Shown here piece by piece: positions 1-8,813 of a DNA stretch of 57,767 nt (within the stretch, counting starts at the first letter, position 1; every line of letters begins with the position of its first letter). Origin of the DNA: an uncultured Sphingomonadales bacterium (GTDB taxonomy: Bacteria > Pseudomonadota > Alphaproteobacteria > Sphingomonadales > Sphingomonadaceae). The position numbers were made by a program, and so were the translations under genes. The stretch covers positions 1-57,767 of the forward strand of contig CALCBC010000049.1 in NCBI GenBank assembly GCA_937898525.1, given 5' to 3'. Below the pieces are notes generated by a model. That model ran no database searches. It was not told the origin of the DNA and was given only the letters and a program-made list of their open reading frames with translations.

Positions 1-613
1 GGCGACCGGTCCGGTCGCCGGGGCGACGGCGGTGAGGGTCGGGGCGGCGGCGGCGCGGGTGACGAGGATCGTGTAGCTCTGGGTGGTGGTCCCGTCCTCG
101 GCGGTGACCACGAGGGTGATCGTGGTGTTGCCGACCGCGAGCGCGATCGGGGCCGAGGCGGTGCCCGAGGCGAGCGGGGTGCCGTTGAGCACGATGGTGG
201 CGCCGGCATCGCTGGCGGTCGGCGTGACGGTGATCGAGCCGGTGGTGTTGGGCAGATCGAGCGCATAGCTGGTGGTGGCGGGAGCGAACGCGGGATCGAG
301 CGTGCCGCTGCTCACCGCGAGGCTGGCCAGGGTCGCATCGCTTGAGGCCGGCACCTCGAAGGTGAACGCGCCGGCGAGGGTTGCACTGCCGCCCGGGGTG
401 GTGACCGCGACGTCGACCGCGCCGGCGGCATGGGCCGGGGTGACCGCGGTGATCTGGGTGGCGCTGTCGACCGTGAAGCTGGCCGCCGGCGTGCCGCCGA
501 ACGTGACCGCGGTGGCATCGGTAAGGTCGGTACCGGTCAGCGTGACGCTGGTGCCGCCGGCGACCGGTCCGGTCGCCGGGGCGACGGCGGTGAGGGTCGG
601 GGCGGCGGCGGCG
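1..613. repeat. Direct DNA repeat inside the surface protein gene
   Basis: The 55 bases at 1-55 recur without mismatch at 559-613. They encode the junction and first strand of successive IPT/TIG modules. The offset of 558 bp equals 186 codons, so the repeat is a whole protein module. More copies probably follow outside the window. Confidence 0.85.
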
Positions 614-1176
614 GGCGAACAACGCAGCGAAAACGTCAGCGAGCTCGGCGGATCGTAGGGGTCGCCCGTGAAGGGATCGAAATTCTCCACGAAGGCAAAG
701 ACATAGAGATACCCGCCCATACCGGCAGTGATCTCGAAGGATCCGGAACCGCTGAAATTGTCGATGTCGTTATAGAGTTCGACCGGGAAATCCGTGTTGG
801 TTCCGATCAGGAAAGCGACCGACAAGTCCCTTGCCCCGATCGTGTCGCCCGGGCCGGAGGACTGGGCGGACCAGGTTATTCTTTCGCCGATATCGAAGAA
901 GGGTATCGCGGATGGCGGACCGTACTCGGTGTTGCGAAAGTCCGAGCCTCCCGACGGAGGGTTGAGCGTGATAGTGGCCCCGGAGCTGTAATCGGCATTG
1001 AACTGATTGCACGCTGCCGATTGTGCCAGAGCTTGCTGGGGAACGAGAATGGCCAGCGTCAGGAAGACCAGCAGGCGAGCGGCCGCGGTGCGCAGCCGGG
1101 CCCGGCCAGCCCTGGAAAGCTGATCCTTCCAGGTCGAAATCGATCGAAGCGCCGACGCCAGAGCGGATGTGCCCAC
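1..1176 (-). CDS. Secreted repeat protein with IPT/TIG and cadherin-like beta-sandwich domains (3' end outside window)
   Basis: Reading the minus strand from GTG at 1176 gives 392 uninterrupted codons that run off the window edge. Residues 34-51 form a signal peptide core after a long Arg-rich n-region, with a likely cleavage at ALA-QSA. Residues ~52-192 are a unique N-terminal beta-rich domain. Then comes an IPT/TIG-like module (motif PTLTAVAPATGPVAGGTSV at ~201) and a cadherin-like beta-sandwich module (DATLASLAVSSGTLDPAF at ~289, ending near TTQSYTILVTR). The next IPT/TIG module begins at the edge, so the repeat unit is IPT plus cadherin-like with a period of 558 bp. Such proteins are usually extracellular adhesins or matrix proteins; that role is inferred. 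No ATG exists in this frame upstream. The GTG follows a G-rich stretch and is my best start. The frame is closed by a TAA near 1255. Confidence 0.8.
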   Translation of the reverse strand, partial: MGTSALASALRSISTWKDQLSRAGRARLRTAAARLLVFLTLAILVPQQALAQSAACNQFNADYSSGATITLNPPSGGSDFRNTEYGPPSAIPFFDIGERITWSAQSSGPGDTIGARDLSVAFLIGTNTDFPVELYNDIDNFSGSGSFEITAGMGGYLYVFAFVENFDPFTGDPYDPPSSLTFSLRCSPAAAAPTLTAVAPATGPVAGGTSVTLTGTDLTDATAVTFGGTPAASFTVDSATQITAVTPAHAAGAVDVAVTTPGGSATLAGAFTFEVPASSDATLASLAVSSGTLDPAFAPATTSYALDLPNTTGSITVTPTASDAGATIVLNGTPLASGTASAPIALAVGNTTITLVVTAEDGTTTQSYTILVTRAAAAPTLTAVAPATGPVA

Positions 1177-1184
1177 CGCCTCAT

Positions 1185-1601
1185 TCCCCCCAAAAGTAAG
1201 GCAGCCCGAAGGGCGTCGATCGCTACGCGCCGAGGCCGTCTTCAGCGAATCAGATTACCAAAAGTACAAGGCTTTGTCTGCCCTTATCGCTCATGAACGC
1301 AGACGTCCTTCGCTGCAAGCGCGATTTCGACATCATTACGATCCATTCGGTGCATATAACCCCGAGGAATGGACGCAGACAATGTCAAAAAGTGCGGTAA
1401 ATGGTCTTTCAACCCTTCATGGACCGGCGTGCGGATTACAATCTTTACTTGGCAATGGGCCGCGCTGACCTTATCGAGGAGCATCCAATCGGGATCAGCG
1501 AATCTCGGAGGGGGCGAATCACCGATCGAGAGTTGACGGCCACCGACGGCGCTCGCCGTGAGGTGACCGGATACTGAGCTGACGCATCAGGAGGGCTGGC
1601 A
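1185..1601. other. Divergent intergenic region, no gene seen
   Basis: This 417-base gap separates the divergently transcribed surface protein and tail-collar genes. Its middle (about 1240-1460) is visibly less GC-rich than the flanks, as expected for a promoter region. Short frames here have no recognisable protein features. Just before the tail-collar start there is a strong ribosome site, AGGAGG, seven bases from the ATG. I could not assign a convincing -35/-10 pair. Confidence 0.5.
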
Positions 1602-2213
1602 ATGAGTGAACCGTTCATGGGGACCGTGATGATCTGGGCGCCGAACTTCGCACCGCGGGGATGGGCGTTCTGCCAAGGCCAGCTTCTCTCCATCTCACAG
1701 AATTCGGCTCTCTTCTCGCTTCTCGGTGTCGTGTACGGCGGTAACGGCCAGACGACCTTCGGCTTGCCCAACTTGCAGGGGCGGGTTCCGGTCGGGACCG
1801 GCCAGGGGGCCGGGTTGAGCAACTATACGCTCGGTCAAATGGCTGGCACCGAGAATGTCACCCTGACGACGGCGCAGATGCCGACGCATAATCATGGGGC
1901 TACCTTCACCCCGGGCGAGACACCCGGGGTCAACGTCACCTTCAATGCGACCACGCAGTCAGCGGGCAGCAACGCGCCGCAGGCGAATTCCCAGCTGGGT
2001 GCCGCCAGCCCTCCCACCAACCGTATCTATGCCGCGGGCGGCTCCGGCACGGACGTGGCGCTCGGCGGCGTGTCGGCCGAACTGAGCGGGCCGGTGCAAG
2101 GGACGGTGGCGGTGGCGCCCAACGGTAGTTCGCAGCCTTTCAGCATTCTCCAGCCCTATCTGGCGATGAACTACGTGATCGCCCTCGAAGGGGTTTTCCC
2201 GTCCCGCAACTGA
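1602..2213 (+). CDS. Phage tail-collar domain protein (microcystin-dependent-protein-like)
   Basis: 203 residues. The N-terminus matches the tail-collar fold: FMGTVMIWAPNFAPRGWAFC, then QLLSISQNSALFSLLG, YGGNGQTTFGLPNLQGRVPV and the MPTHNHG motif near residue 98. The C-terminal half is Gly/Ser/Asn-rich and ends in LQPYLAMNYVIAL, a typical family ending. The start ATG follows AGGAGG at ideal distance. There is no signal peptide. Chromosomal members of this family occur outside prophages, often in small clusters with DUF6916 proteins, as here. Function is unknown; fibre or surface-binding roles are only inferred. The next gene converges on it. Confidence 0.85.
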   Translation: MSEPFMGTVMIWAPNFAPRGWAFCQGQLLSISQNSALFSLLGVVYGGNGQTTFGLPNLQGRVPVGTGQGAGLSNYTLGQMAGTENVTLTTAQMPTHNHGATFTPGETPGVNVTFNATTQSAGSNAPQANSQLGAASPPTNRIYAAGGSGTDVALGGVSAELSGPVQGTVAVAPNGSSQPFSILQPYLAMNYVIALEGVFPSRN

Positions 2214-2233
2214 GGTGGCGGCAGCACTTCCGG

Positions 2234-2551
2234 TCAGTTGACGACGACCTGGTAGTGCTGCCCCGTCGAGGCCGGGTCATGGGTCAGTATGGGAATGACG
2301 TAAAGCTGATAGGTCGGCCCACCCGGAAGCTCAAGGAGGCGAAGGCCTTCCAGCAGGATGCGTTCCGGCGGCCCGGAAAAGATCATCAGGAAAGGCTTGG
2401 GAAGATTTGGCGGCCAGAGCCTTCCCTTGGTCGAATCCTCGATTTCGATCAACTTGAGTTCGACCGGAACGTCGGTGTTCTTGACGTTGAAAGTACGCCC
2501 AAGGAATGGTTCGAATTCTTCCATCGTGATGGGCAGGACATGTTGGTACAC
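2234..2551 (-). CDS. DUF6916-like small protein
   Basis: 105 residues, starting GTG at 2551, with an alternative ATG at 2524 (MEEFEPFLGRTF). The sequence has the look of the DUF6916 family that accompanies tail-collar genes: an N-terminal F-x-P-x-x-G-R-T-F segment, a central beta-rich part with FLMIFSGPPERILLEG, and a C-terminal YQLYVIPILTHD strand. No catalytic motif, signal peptide or membrane segment is visible. It is convergent with the tail-collar gene and divergent from the GNAT gene. It may be a partner of the collar protein, based on neighbourhood only. Family assignment is from memory of its shape, without a search. Confidence 0.6.
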   Translation of the reverse strand: MYQHVLPITMEEFEPFLGRTFNVKNTDVPVELKLIEIEDSTKGRLWPPNLPKPFLMIFSGPPERILLEGLRLLELPGGPTYQLYVIPILTHDPASTGQHYQVVVN

Positions 2552-2613
2552 TTGCTTTTCGTCCCCCTGACTGTGCGTCGAACCGCCAATCTCACATCCT
2601 GACGATCCGGTCC

Positions 2614-3132
2614 ATGGGGGAAGCGTTGATCGAAAGCTCGTCCTTCAGGCTTCGCGCAGCAGGGCCCGGCGACGAAGCGTTCCTCTATGAAATGTTCGTC
2701 GCGTCGCGCGAACGCGAGTTCGGCCCACTGCCCGCGGAAATGCGCGACACGATCGCCCGAGAGCAGTTTGCCATTCTGCAGAATGGCGTGAAGACCGATC
2801 ATCCCGATGCGCAGCAATTCGTGGTGATCGCTCCCAATACGTCAGGCGACGCCGAAATTCGCGTCGGTATGTTGCTTCTGGCCGAACATCCCGACGCCCT
2901 CTGGGTGATTGATCTCGCGCTCGATCCGGCCCACCGCAACCGTGGTTTCGGCAGTGCGATCCTCCGGTCGTTGATGGAGTCCTGCCGACGGTCGGGCAAG
3001 ATCATGAAGGGTTCGGTCACGCCCTACAATCCTGCACGCCGGCTCTATGCACGCCTTGGGATCCGGGAGCTCGGAGCGGATCGAGGCTACATTGCGCTTG
3101 AATGGCGCCCGGAACAGCCTCTCGAACGCTAG
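2614..3132 (+). CDS. GNAT family N-acetyltransferase
   Basis: 172 residues with a GNAT layout: N-terminal FRLRAAGPGDEAFLYEMF, a central strand pair (RVGMLLLAEHPDALWVIDLA), then the acetyl-CoA pyrophosphate loop RNRGFGSAI at ~110-118, and a C-terminal NPARRLYARLGI segment. It would transfer an acyl group from acyl-CoA to an amine; the substrate cannot be read from sequence. Sphingomonad homologues often sit beside tail-collar genes, which suggests a link, but this is inference. Its last four bases overlap the 3' end of the opposing sulfotransferase gene. Confidence 0.8.
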   Translation: MGEALIESSSFRLRAAGPGDEAFLYEMFVASREREFGPLPAEMRDTIAREQFAILQNGVKTDHPDAQQFVVIAPNTSGDAEIRVGMLLLAEHPDALWVIDLALDPAHRNRGFGSAILRSLMESCRRSGKIMKGSVTPYNPARRLYARLGIRELGADRGYIALEWRPEQPLER

Positions 3133-3779
3133 CGCGCACCACGACGGCGATAGTGCTCGAGGAGGAGGGGGCATAGTCCTTCGAGGCGCTCCTCGAGCCC
3201 TGTCGGCAGATCGCGGTCATCGAATTGCCGAGACACCTCTCCCAACTGCACGTTGCCGTATGAGAACTCGAACCGGTCGAACAGCTCCGGAACCTCGTTC
3301 CACAAGGCTTTCGCAAGATCCATGTGCGTTCGCCTGAAGGCATAGTACGAAGGCTCGACCGGCCAGCCCAGGGCATTGACCGAGGCCAGAACGGAAGGCG
3401 CTCGGTCGACGAATTCCTCGTACTCGATCACAGCGTCGAAGCTGTCCCGGGCTTCGAACACGCGATCAAGCAATGTGAACTTCTCGTCGATCAATCCGGA
3501 ATGGTTGCGATAGGGTTTGCGCTGCAAGCTTTCGAAATTTCGGCGAGGATCCCGCAGGAACAGGATGGTCCGGTCGGGTCTGAAACGCTCCCGATGGACT
3601 TCGAGCGGGTAAGCCGTCGTGATCACGACCTTGGCAATGACGTCACGCCCGGTTTCGAGGCAGGGCGCTGCATAGTTGTTGAGGATGTCGACCAGCGCGA
3701 GGCAGTCGGGTCGTTGCGCCAGAAACAGGCTGAACGCCGTCGCGCCACTCGACTGCATTCCGTAGACCAGCAGTCTCAT
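3129..3779 (-). CDS. Sulfotransferase-like protein
   Basis: 216 residues. The N-terminus carries a P-loop-like 5'-phosphosulfate motif (GMQSSGAT, residues 7-14). A second motif, RDPRRNFES at 76-84, fits the 3'-phosphate binding segment of PAPS-dependent sulfotransferases. The start ATG overlaps the stop of the upstream 2OG oxygenase by four bases, so the two are very likely cotranscribed and translationally coupled. Substrate is unknown; a carbohydrate or surface glycan is possible given the adjacent surface protein. The protein is shorter than many sulfotransferases but has both cofactor motifs. A related nucleotide-dependent transferase cannot be excluded. Confidence 0.7.
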   Translation of the reverse strand: MRLLVYGMQSSGATAFSLFLAQRPDCLALVDILNNYAAPCLETGRDVIAKVVITTAYPLEVHRERFRPDRTILFLRDPRRNFESLQRKPYRNHSGLIDEKFTLLDRVFEARDSFDAVIEYEEFVDRAPSVLASVNALGWPVEPSYYAFRRTHMDLAKALWNEVPELFDRFEFSYGNVQLGEVSRQFDDRDLPTGLEERLEGLCPLLLEHYRRRGAR

Positions 3780-4621
3780 GATCTACCGTTGGTCCCGACG
3801 GTATCGCCGTGCGGTTCGGTCAGCCAATCCTCTTCCAATTCGGCGGTGATGAAGAGGTAGCGCCGTATGTGCGGGGTGGGATGGCGGATGCCCACGCCGT
3901 GAAGTGCGGAAACGCTCTGCGGAAAAAGCACCAGTTGGTTGGGTCGATAGGGGATCGCCGACACGCGCTCGACGTCATCACGCGGCAGTTCGAAAACGTC
4001 AATGGGCTCGCTGGGTCGCGATTTCCACCGAAACAGCTCGAGGTCTCCGCCGGTCGAATCATCCCGCTCATCACGAAAGTAGAACAAGGCGCTGTAGACC
4101 CGGTTCGGCGTGTCGAGGTGGGCCCCCCGCGGGGAAGACGGGACGTCGCGTACCGGGCTGTTGATTTCGACCCTGGCGTCGGCGAGCACCCGGAAATCCC
4201 GGAAACTGTCCCTGTAGAGCAGCCCCGGCCCCGATCGCTGCAACTCGGCGTCCGTGAGCAGGGGCAAGAGGCGACGATCCCAGTGACCGGCGAAGGCCGT
4301 CAAAACGGTCGCGAAAAACTCTTTCGATACGAGCAGCTGCAGGAAGGCCTGCCAAACCGGATGCAGGTCCTCGCGCAGAAGGAGCGACCAGGCCGGCGCT
4401 GAGTACCGTCGGTTGTTTCCTTGACGCCGCTGGTAGCCGGGTCCTGCGACGACTTCCGGCCGCGGAAAGGAGCTTGCCAGGGCGGCGTAGAGTTCGGGGT
4501 CGAGGGCCTCGTTGATCACAAGATGGGGAAACGGCTCGATGCAGATATTGGACGGCTGCGCGCGTGCGAGCAGGTCGATCCTGTGGGTGCGGCTCTGCCC
4601 GGGGCTTGCGATCGAGTCCAT
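3776..4621 (-). CDS. 2-oxoglutarate/Fe(II)-dependent oxygenase
   Basis: 281 residues. The double-stranded beta-helix signature is clear: the HxD pair at H168 and D170 (GAHLDTPNRVYSALFYF), the strand TGGDLELFRW, and the distal ALHGV His at 241 followed by Arg 253/254 (IRRYLFI), which would bind 2-oxoglutarate. It should hydroxylate a substrate using Fe(II), O2 and 2-oxoglutarate. The C-terminus overlaps the sulfotransferase start. Related proteins occur in glycan or peptide-tailoring loci, so a two-step modification with the sulfotransferase is plausible but inferred. Start ATG chosen at the first Met; the first 25 residues are poorly conserved in appearance. Confidence 0.8.
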   Translation of the reverse strand: MDSIASPGQSRTHRIDLLARAQPSNICIEPFPHLVINEALDPELYAALASSFPRPEVVAGPGYQRRQGNNRRYSAPAWSLLLREDLHPVWQAFLQLLVSKEFFATVLTAFAGHWDRRLLPLLTDAELQRSGPGLLYRDSFRDFRVLADARVEINSPVRDVPSSPRGAHLDTPNRVYSALFYFRDERDDSTGGDLELFRWKSRPSEPIDVFELPRDDVERVSAIPYRPNQLVLFPQSVSALHGVGIRHPTPHIRRYLFITAELEEDWLTEPHGDTVGTNGRS

Positions 4622-4954
4622 GGTCTTACCGGTGAACCACCGTCGAATACGTGGGGCGTCGTTAACAGACTCTCATTTGAAGCGAGATTCGTTTCCAGCT
4701 CCCACCGCTTTTTTCTCCCGCAAACGTCAATCAAGCGGAGGCTTCACTTCAGCCATTCTCTTCGGAGTTCGACTTGAGAGGGCCGGCGACTATCGTGGCG
4801 GCCGCTCCGAGGCAATGGACGCTTTCCCACTCGGATCGGCTCCATTGTCTCGGCGGAACGGGGGGGAAATCCCTGGAACCGATGGCATAGTTCGGTTCCG
4901 GTTCGCGGGCCCGAGCGATGGGCAGTTTCCAGGTACCTGATTTTGGAAAGAAGG
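4622..4954. other. Intergenic region, no gene seen
   Basis: 333 bases between the 2OG oxygenase start and tRNA-Lys. The part nearest the oxygenase is relatively AT-rich and should hold its promoter, but I see no clear -35/-10 pair. Open frames that cross into the tRNA are artefacts of the tRNA sequence. No repeat or strong hairpin was recognised. Confidence 0.4.
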
Positions 4955-5030
<76 letters not shown>

Positions 5031-5117
5031 ATCCGGGCGATTTCCGCGGAACCCGCGAATCGCGGGGAGCGGCCCATATAGCGATTGCTCGCCGTGTGAA
5101 AAGGGGCCTGTGTGGCC

Positions 5118-6239
5118 TCAGGCGAACGAGCTGCCGCCGCCAGGCCTGCGGCTCCAGCGGTCGATCATCATCAACGTGCCGAGACACAGCATGTTGGTCA
5201 GCATCGACGATCCGCCGTGGCTCATGAACGGCAGCGGGATCCCGACGACCGGTGCCAGGCCCATGACCATCAGCAGGTTGATCGCGACGTAGAAGAAGAT
5301 CGTCGCCGTCATCCCTCCGGCAAGCAAGCGCGAGAAGCGATCCGGGGCGCGACGAGCGACGGACCAGCCCCAGCGCAGAATGATGCCGAACACGAGCAGC
5401 ACGAACAGCCCCCCGAACAGGCCCCATTCCTCGGCCATCGTCGCGAATACGAAATCCGTGTGCGGCTCGGGAAGATAGTTGAGGTGGCTCTGCGAGCCCT
5501 GGCCGAACCCCTTGCCGCTGATTCCGCCGGAGCCTATGGCAATCTTCGATTGCGTGATGTGATAGCCGGTGCCGAGCGGATCGCTTTCCGGATCGAGAAA
5601 CGTGGTCACACGCGCGCGCTGGTAGTCGTGCAGGGCAAAGAAGTAGGCGAGCGGGGCGGCCACCATCGCGGCCAGCCCGCCGCCGACGAACCACCTCGCC
5701 GGGAGCCCCGCGAGGAACATCACCACGATGCCGCCGAACGAGATTGCGAGACTGGTCCCGAGGTCTGGCTGGAGCATGACGAGGCCCACGGGCACACCGA
5801 TCAGCAGCCCGGCGGGAATCAGCGCCCGCCAGCTGCCGGTCATGCCTGGCGGGAGCGAATGATAGAAGCTGGCCAGCACGAGGACGATGCACGGCTTCAT
5901 GAATTCCGACGGCTGCAGCTGCATGAAGCCGAGATTGATCCAGCGCTGGCTTCCGCCGCCGACCACCCCGATCGCCTCGACCACCACCAGCATGACGACC
6001 ACGGCGGCATAGGCGGGGTAGGCGGCGAGCAGGATCAGGTCTCGCGGCAACAGGCGAATGACCAGCGCCATGACCAGGAAGATGCCGTAACGCACCAGGT
6101 GCGAGGAGGCGTAGCGCTCGAACGAGCCGCCCGCCGCCGAGTGGAGGACCGCTGCGCCGAAGCAGACGAGCAGGGTCAGGGGAATCAGCACGCGCCACGG
6201 CAAGCCTTCCAGCGGAGCAGGGAGGACAGCCAGCTTCAC
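5118..6239 (-). CDS. rodA: Rod-shape SEDS peptidoglycan glycosyltransferase RodA
   Basis: 373 residues with about ten hydrophobic segments, as in SEDS proteins. Family motifs are present: SQRWINLG and QLQPSEFMKP, the catalytic-region LQPDLGTS with its conserved Asp near residue 160, and the C-terminal GIPLPFMSHGGSSML. It polymerises lipid II in the elongasome together with the transpeptidase PBP2. It is the last gene of the mreB-mreC-mreD-mrdA-rodA run. Its ATG overlaps the mrdA stop by four bases, which supports coupled translation of the two enzymes that work as a pair. Length is normal for the family. Confidence 0.97.
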   Translation of the reverse strand: MKLAVLPAPLEGLPWRVLIPLTLLVCFGAAVLHSAAGGSFERYASSHLVRYGIFLVMALVIRLLPRDLILLAAYPAYAAVVVMLVVVEAIGVVGGGSQRWINLGFMQLQPSEFMKPCIVLVLASFYHSLPPGMTGSWRALIPAGLLIGVPVGLVMLQPDLGTSLAISFGGIVVMFLAGLPARWFVGGGLAAMVAAPLAYFFALHDYQRARVTTFLDPESDPLGTGYHITQSKIAIGSGGISGKGFGQGSQSHLNYLPEPHTDFVFATMAEEWGLFGGLFVLLVFGIILRWGWSVARRAPDRFSRLLAGGMTATIFFYVAINLLMVMGLAPVVGIPLPFMSHGGSSMLTNMLCLGTLMMIDRWSRRPGGGSSFA

Positions 6240-8254
6240 AGTGTTTCACCCCCGGCCGTTTCCGAGGGTGGAGTGATCGCCTGGGTGGCCACCGCCGCGG
6301 GCTGCGCTGCGGCGCGAGCTTCGGCCTCGACCAAGCGGATGATCGTTGCCGGGTCCGACGGAGCGGGAGGAATGTCAACTCCGGCGGCGGCCGCATATCG
6401 GGCATACTCGGCGGCAAGCCGCTCCTGCGCTGTCCCGCCCCATTGCTTCTCCAGTGCATGCAGCACCTCGAGGCCTTTCGCGGGGTCGAACAGGAACGTC
6501 GTGACGTCCCTCGCGATCGGATAGGCTGCGCCAGAGCCTCCGCCGTGCTCGATCACGACTGCGCCCGCGTAACGCGGGTTGTCGAAGGGCGCGAAGAAGA
6601 TGAACAGCCCGTGGTCGCGGAACTTCCACTGCCCGCCCTTGCCGCTGCTGACCGAGAGGCTGACGACCTGGGCGGTACCCGTCTTGCCGGCCATCAGCAC
6701 ATTCTCGATCGGCAGCCGCGCACGGCCCGCGGTGCCCGGGCCATTGACCACGTCCCGCATCGCATTCTGGATCACCTGCACATGGTCGCCGTGGAAGTTC
6801 ATGCTTTCGAACCGCGGCCGGTTCTCGTCGAGCAGCAACCGCGGCATGACCTTGTTGCCGGTCGCGAGCCGCGCGGCCATCACGGCCAGCTGCAGCGGGT
6901 TGGCGAGCATGTAGCCTTGGCCGATCGTCGCGTTGACCGTGTCGAACGGCTGCCACGGTTGCCCGTACTTCCGCAACTTCCACGCCGGGTCGGGCACAGT
7001 GCCGAAGAACTGGCTGGAGACCGGAAGCGGAAATTCCTGCCCCATTCCGCAACGTCGGGCCATCGGCGCGATAACGTCCATCCCGAGCCGCTGGGCGAAG
7101 TGATAGAAGTAGACGTCACACGACTGGTAGATGCCCTTGGCCATGTCGACAGCGCCATGGCCCCGGCGATTCCAGCAGTGGAACACGCGATTGCCGACCC
7201 TCAGCCCGCCACCGCACATGGTCGTCTCGGACGGGTCCAGCCCGGCCTCGAGGAATGCCATCGCTACCATTGGCTTGACCGTCGACCCAGGTGGGTAGAG
7301 GCCCTTGAGCACCTTGTTGCGCAGCGGCACGCGCTCGTTCTCGCTGAGCATCTGGTACTCGACGCGCCCGATGCCGTCGGAAAAGCTGTTCGGATCGAAG
7401 CTCGGCATCGAGGCCATGCACAGGAGATCGCCGGTCAGGCAGTCGATCACGACGACGGAACCGCTCTCGAGCCCGATTCGCCGGGCGGCGTAGTCCTGCA
7501 GGGGGCCGTCGATGGTGAGCTGGATCGCCTGGCCTTGGACGTCCTCGCGAGTCTCGAGGTCGCGGACGATGCGGCCGGTGGCCGTCACCTCGCTGCGCCG
7601 CGCACCGGGCCGGCCGCGCAGGGTCTGCTCGAACTCCTTCTCCAGGCCGTCCTTGCCGAGCTTGAAGCCGGGGGTGAGCAGCAGCGGGCTCGGTTCGGCC
7701 TCGTACTCCTCGCGGCTCGCCGCGCCGACATAGCCAATCAGGTGCCCGACGGCGGGGCCTGTCGGGTAATAGCGCGAGAAGCCGCGCTGTGGGACTACGC
7801 CGCGCAAGTCGGGCAGCCGCACGCTGACAGCGGCGAAGGTGTCGTAGTCGAGCCCGTCTGCGACCTGCACCGGCTGAAACGGGGCAGCCTTGGCGACCTT
7901 GTCGCGCAGGTCCTGTACCTCGACCGGCGTCATTCCGAGCAGGTTTCCCAGCGTCGTGATGGTCTGTTCGGGATCGTCCAGCCGCTCCGGGATGATGTCG
8001 ACGCGAAAGTCGGCCCGGTTCGAGGCGAGGGGGGATCCGTTTCGATCGAGAATCCACCCGCGGCGTGGAGGGATCAGCACGAGATTTACGCGGTTGCTTT
8101 CCGCTTCCATCTCGTACTTCTCGTTCTCGGCAACGGCGATGTAGCCCATGCGTGCGGCGAGCAGCAGGCCGATGCCGCCCTGGACCGCGCCGACCACGAA
8201 CGTGCGGCGGTCAAAGCTCTGCGCCAGCTGGCTGGGAGTGAACTTCTGCTTCAC
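6236..8254 (-). CDS. mrdA: Penicillin-binding protein 2, elongasome transpeptidase
   Basis: 672 residues. One N-terminal membrane anchor (residues ~18-40), a PBP dimerisation region, then the transpeptidase domain with the active-site tetrad STVK (Ser 324), the second motif SCD (Ser 378) and KTGTAQ (Lys 524). The enzyme cross-links peptidoglycan during side-wall growth and pairs with RodA, encoded next with a four-base overlap. The C-terminus beyond ~610 is Ala/Pro-rich and probably unstructured. Upstream mreD ends four bases before the ATG. Confidence 0.97.
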   Translation of the reverse strand: MKQKFTPSQLAQSFDRRTFVVGAVQGGIGLLLAARMGYIAVAENEKYEMEAESNRVNLVLIPPRRGWILDRNGSPLASNRADFRVDIIPERLDDPEQTITTLGNLLGMTPVEVQDLRDKVAKAAPFQPVQVADGLDYDTFAAVSVRLPDLRGVVPQRGFSRYYPTGPAVGHLIGYVGAASREEYEAEPSPLLLTPGFKLGKDGLEKEFEQTLRGRPGARRSEVTATGRIVRDLETREDVQGQAIQLTIDGPLQDYAARRIGLESGSVVVIDCLTGDLLCMASMPSFDPNSFSDGIGRVEYQMLSENERVPLRNKVLKGLYPPGSTVKPMVAMAFLEAGLDPSETTMCGGGLRVGNRVFHCWNRRGHGAVDMAKGIYQSCDVYFYHFAQRLGMDVIAPMARRCGMGQEFPLPVSSQFFGTVPDPAWKLRKYGQPWQPFDTVNATIGQGYMLANPLQLAVMAARLATGNKVMPRLLLDENRPRFESMNFHGDHVQVIQNAMRDVVNGPGTAGRARLPIENVLMAGKTGTAQVVSLSVSSGKGGQWKFRDHGLFIFFAPFDNPRYAGAVVIEHGGGSGAAYPIARDVTTFLFDPAKGLEVLHALEKQWGGTAQERLAAEYARYAAAAGVDIPPAPSDPATIIRLVEAEARAAAQPAAVATQAITPPSETAGGETL

Positions 8255-8258
8255 GGCC

Positions 8259-8813
8259 TCAGTCTATCCGCCGCACGCGCATAAGGCGCAGGCGGTCGAG
8301 CATCGCGACGATGCGCGCGATGATGGGGAACAGGACGACCGAGAGCAATATCTGCGGGGCGATGGCCATCAGCTGTACGGGCGAGAGCTCGGCACCCGAA
8401 ATCAGCGCCGCGGCCATGATGTAGGGCACGATGATTCCTGCCGCGGTCAGCCAGTCGAGCCAGAAATTGCGCCAGGGGAAGCGGAACTCGATCAGCTCGA
8501 TGACGATCAGCGCGAGCGAGAACAGGAGGACGCCGCTGCCCATCGGCTGACCCGAATAGAGGTCGTCGAACAGGCCGAGCGGCAGCCCGGCCCACGGCGG
8601 CAGCAGGCCTGGGCGCAGCAGCCGCCAGGCCAGAAGCAGCAGGAACCCGACCGGAGGAAGGACAGGTGCCGGAGAGATGATCGGCAGCCAGGGCGTGAGC
8701 GATCCCAGGAGAATTGTAGCCCACGGCAGGCCGTAGGCCAGCAGCGTGGATTCCCGGCGATTGATCCGGCTTCCATAGGGGTCGCGACGCGATTGCGGAT
8801 TGAGCCGTTCCAT
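8259..8813 (-). CDS. mreD: Rod shape-determining membrane protein MreD
   Basis: 184 residues with five or so hydrophobic segments and the family segment PPWAGLPLGLFDDLYSGQPM. MreD is a membrane member of the elongasome that connects MreC with the synthases. MreD is poorly conserved, so the assignment leans on position between mreC and mrdA as well as size and topology. Its ATG shares one base with the mreC stop (TGATG arrangement on the minus strand). Confidence 0.9.
   Translation of the reverse strand: MERLNPQSRRDPYGSRINRRESTLLAYGLPWATILLGSLTPWLPIISPAPVLPPVGFLLLLAWRLLRPGLLPPWAGLPLGLFDDLYSGQPMGSGVLLFSLALIVIELIEFRFPWRNFWLDWLTAAGIIVPYIMAAALISGAELSPVQLMAIAPQILLSVVLFPIIARIVAMLDRLRLMRVRRID

Noticed and set aside
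1602..2551. Prophage remnant
   Set aside because: Only a tail-collar domain is present; there are no integrase, capsid, terminase or attachment sites. Chromosomal non-phage members of this family are common.
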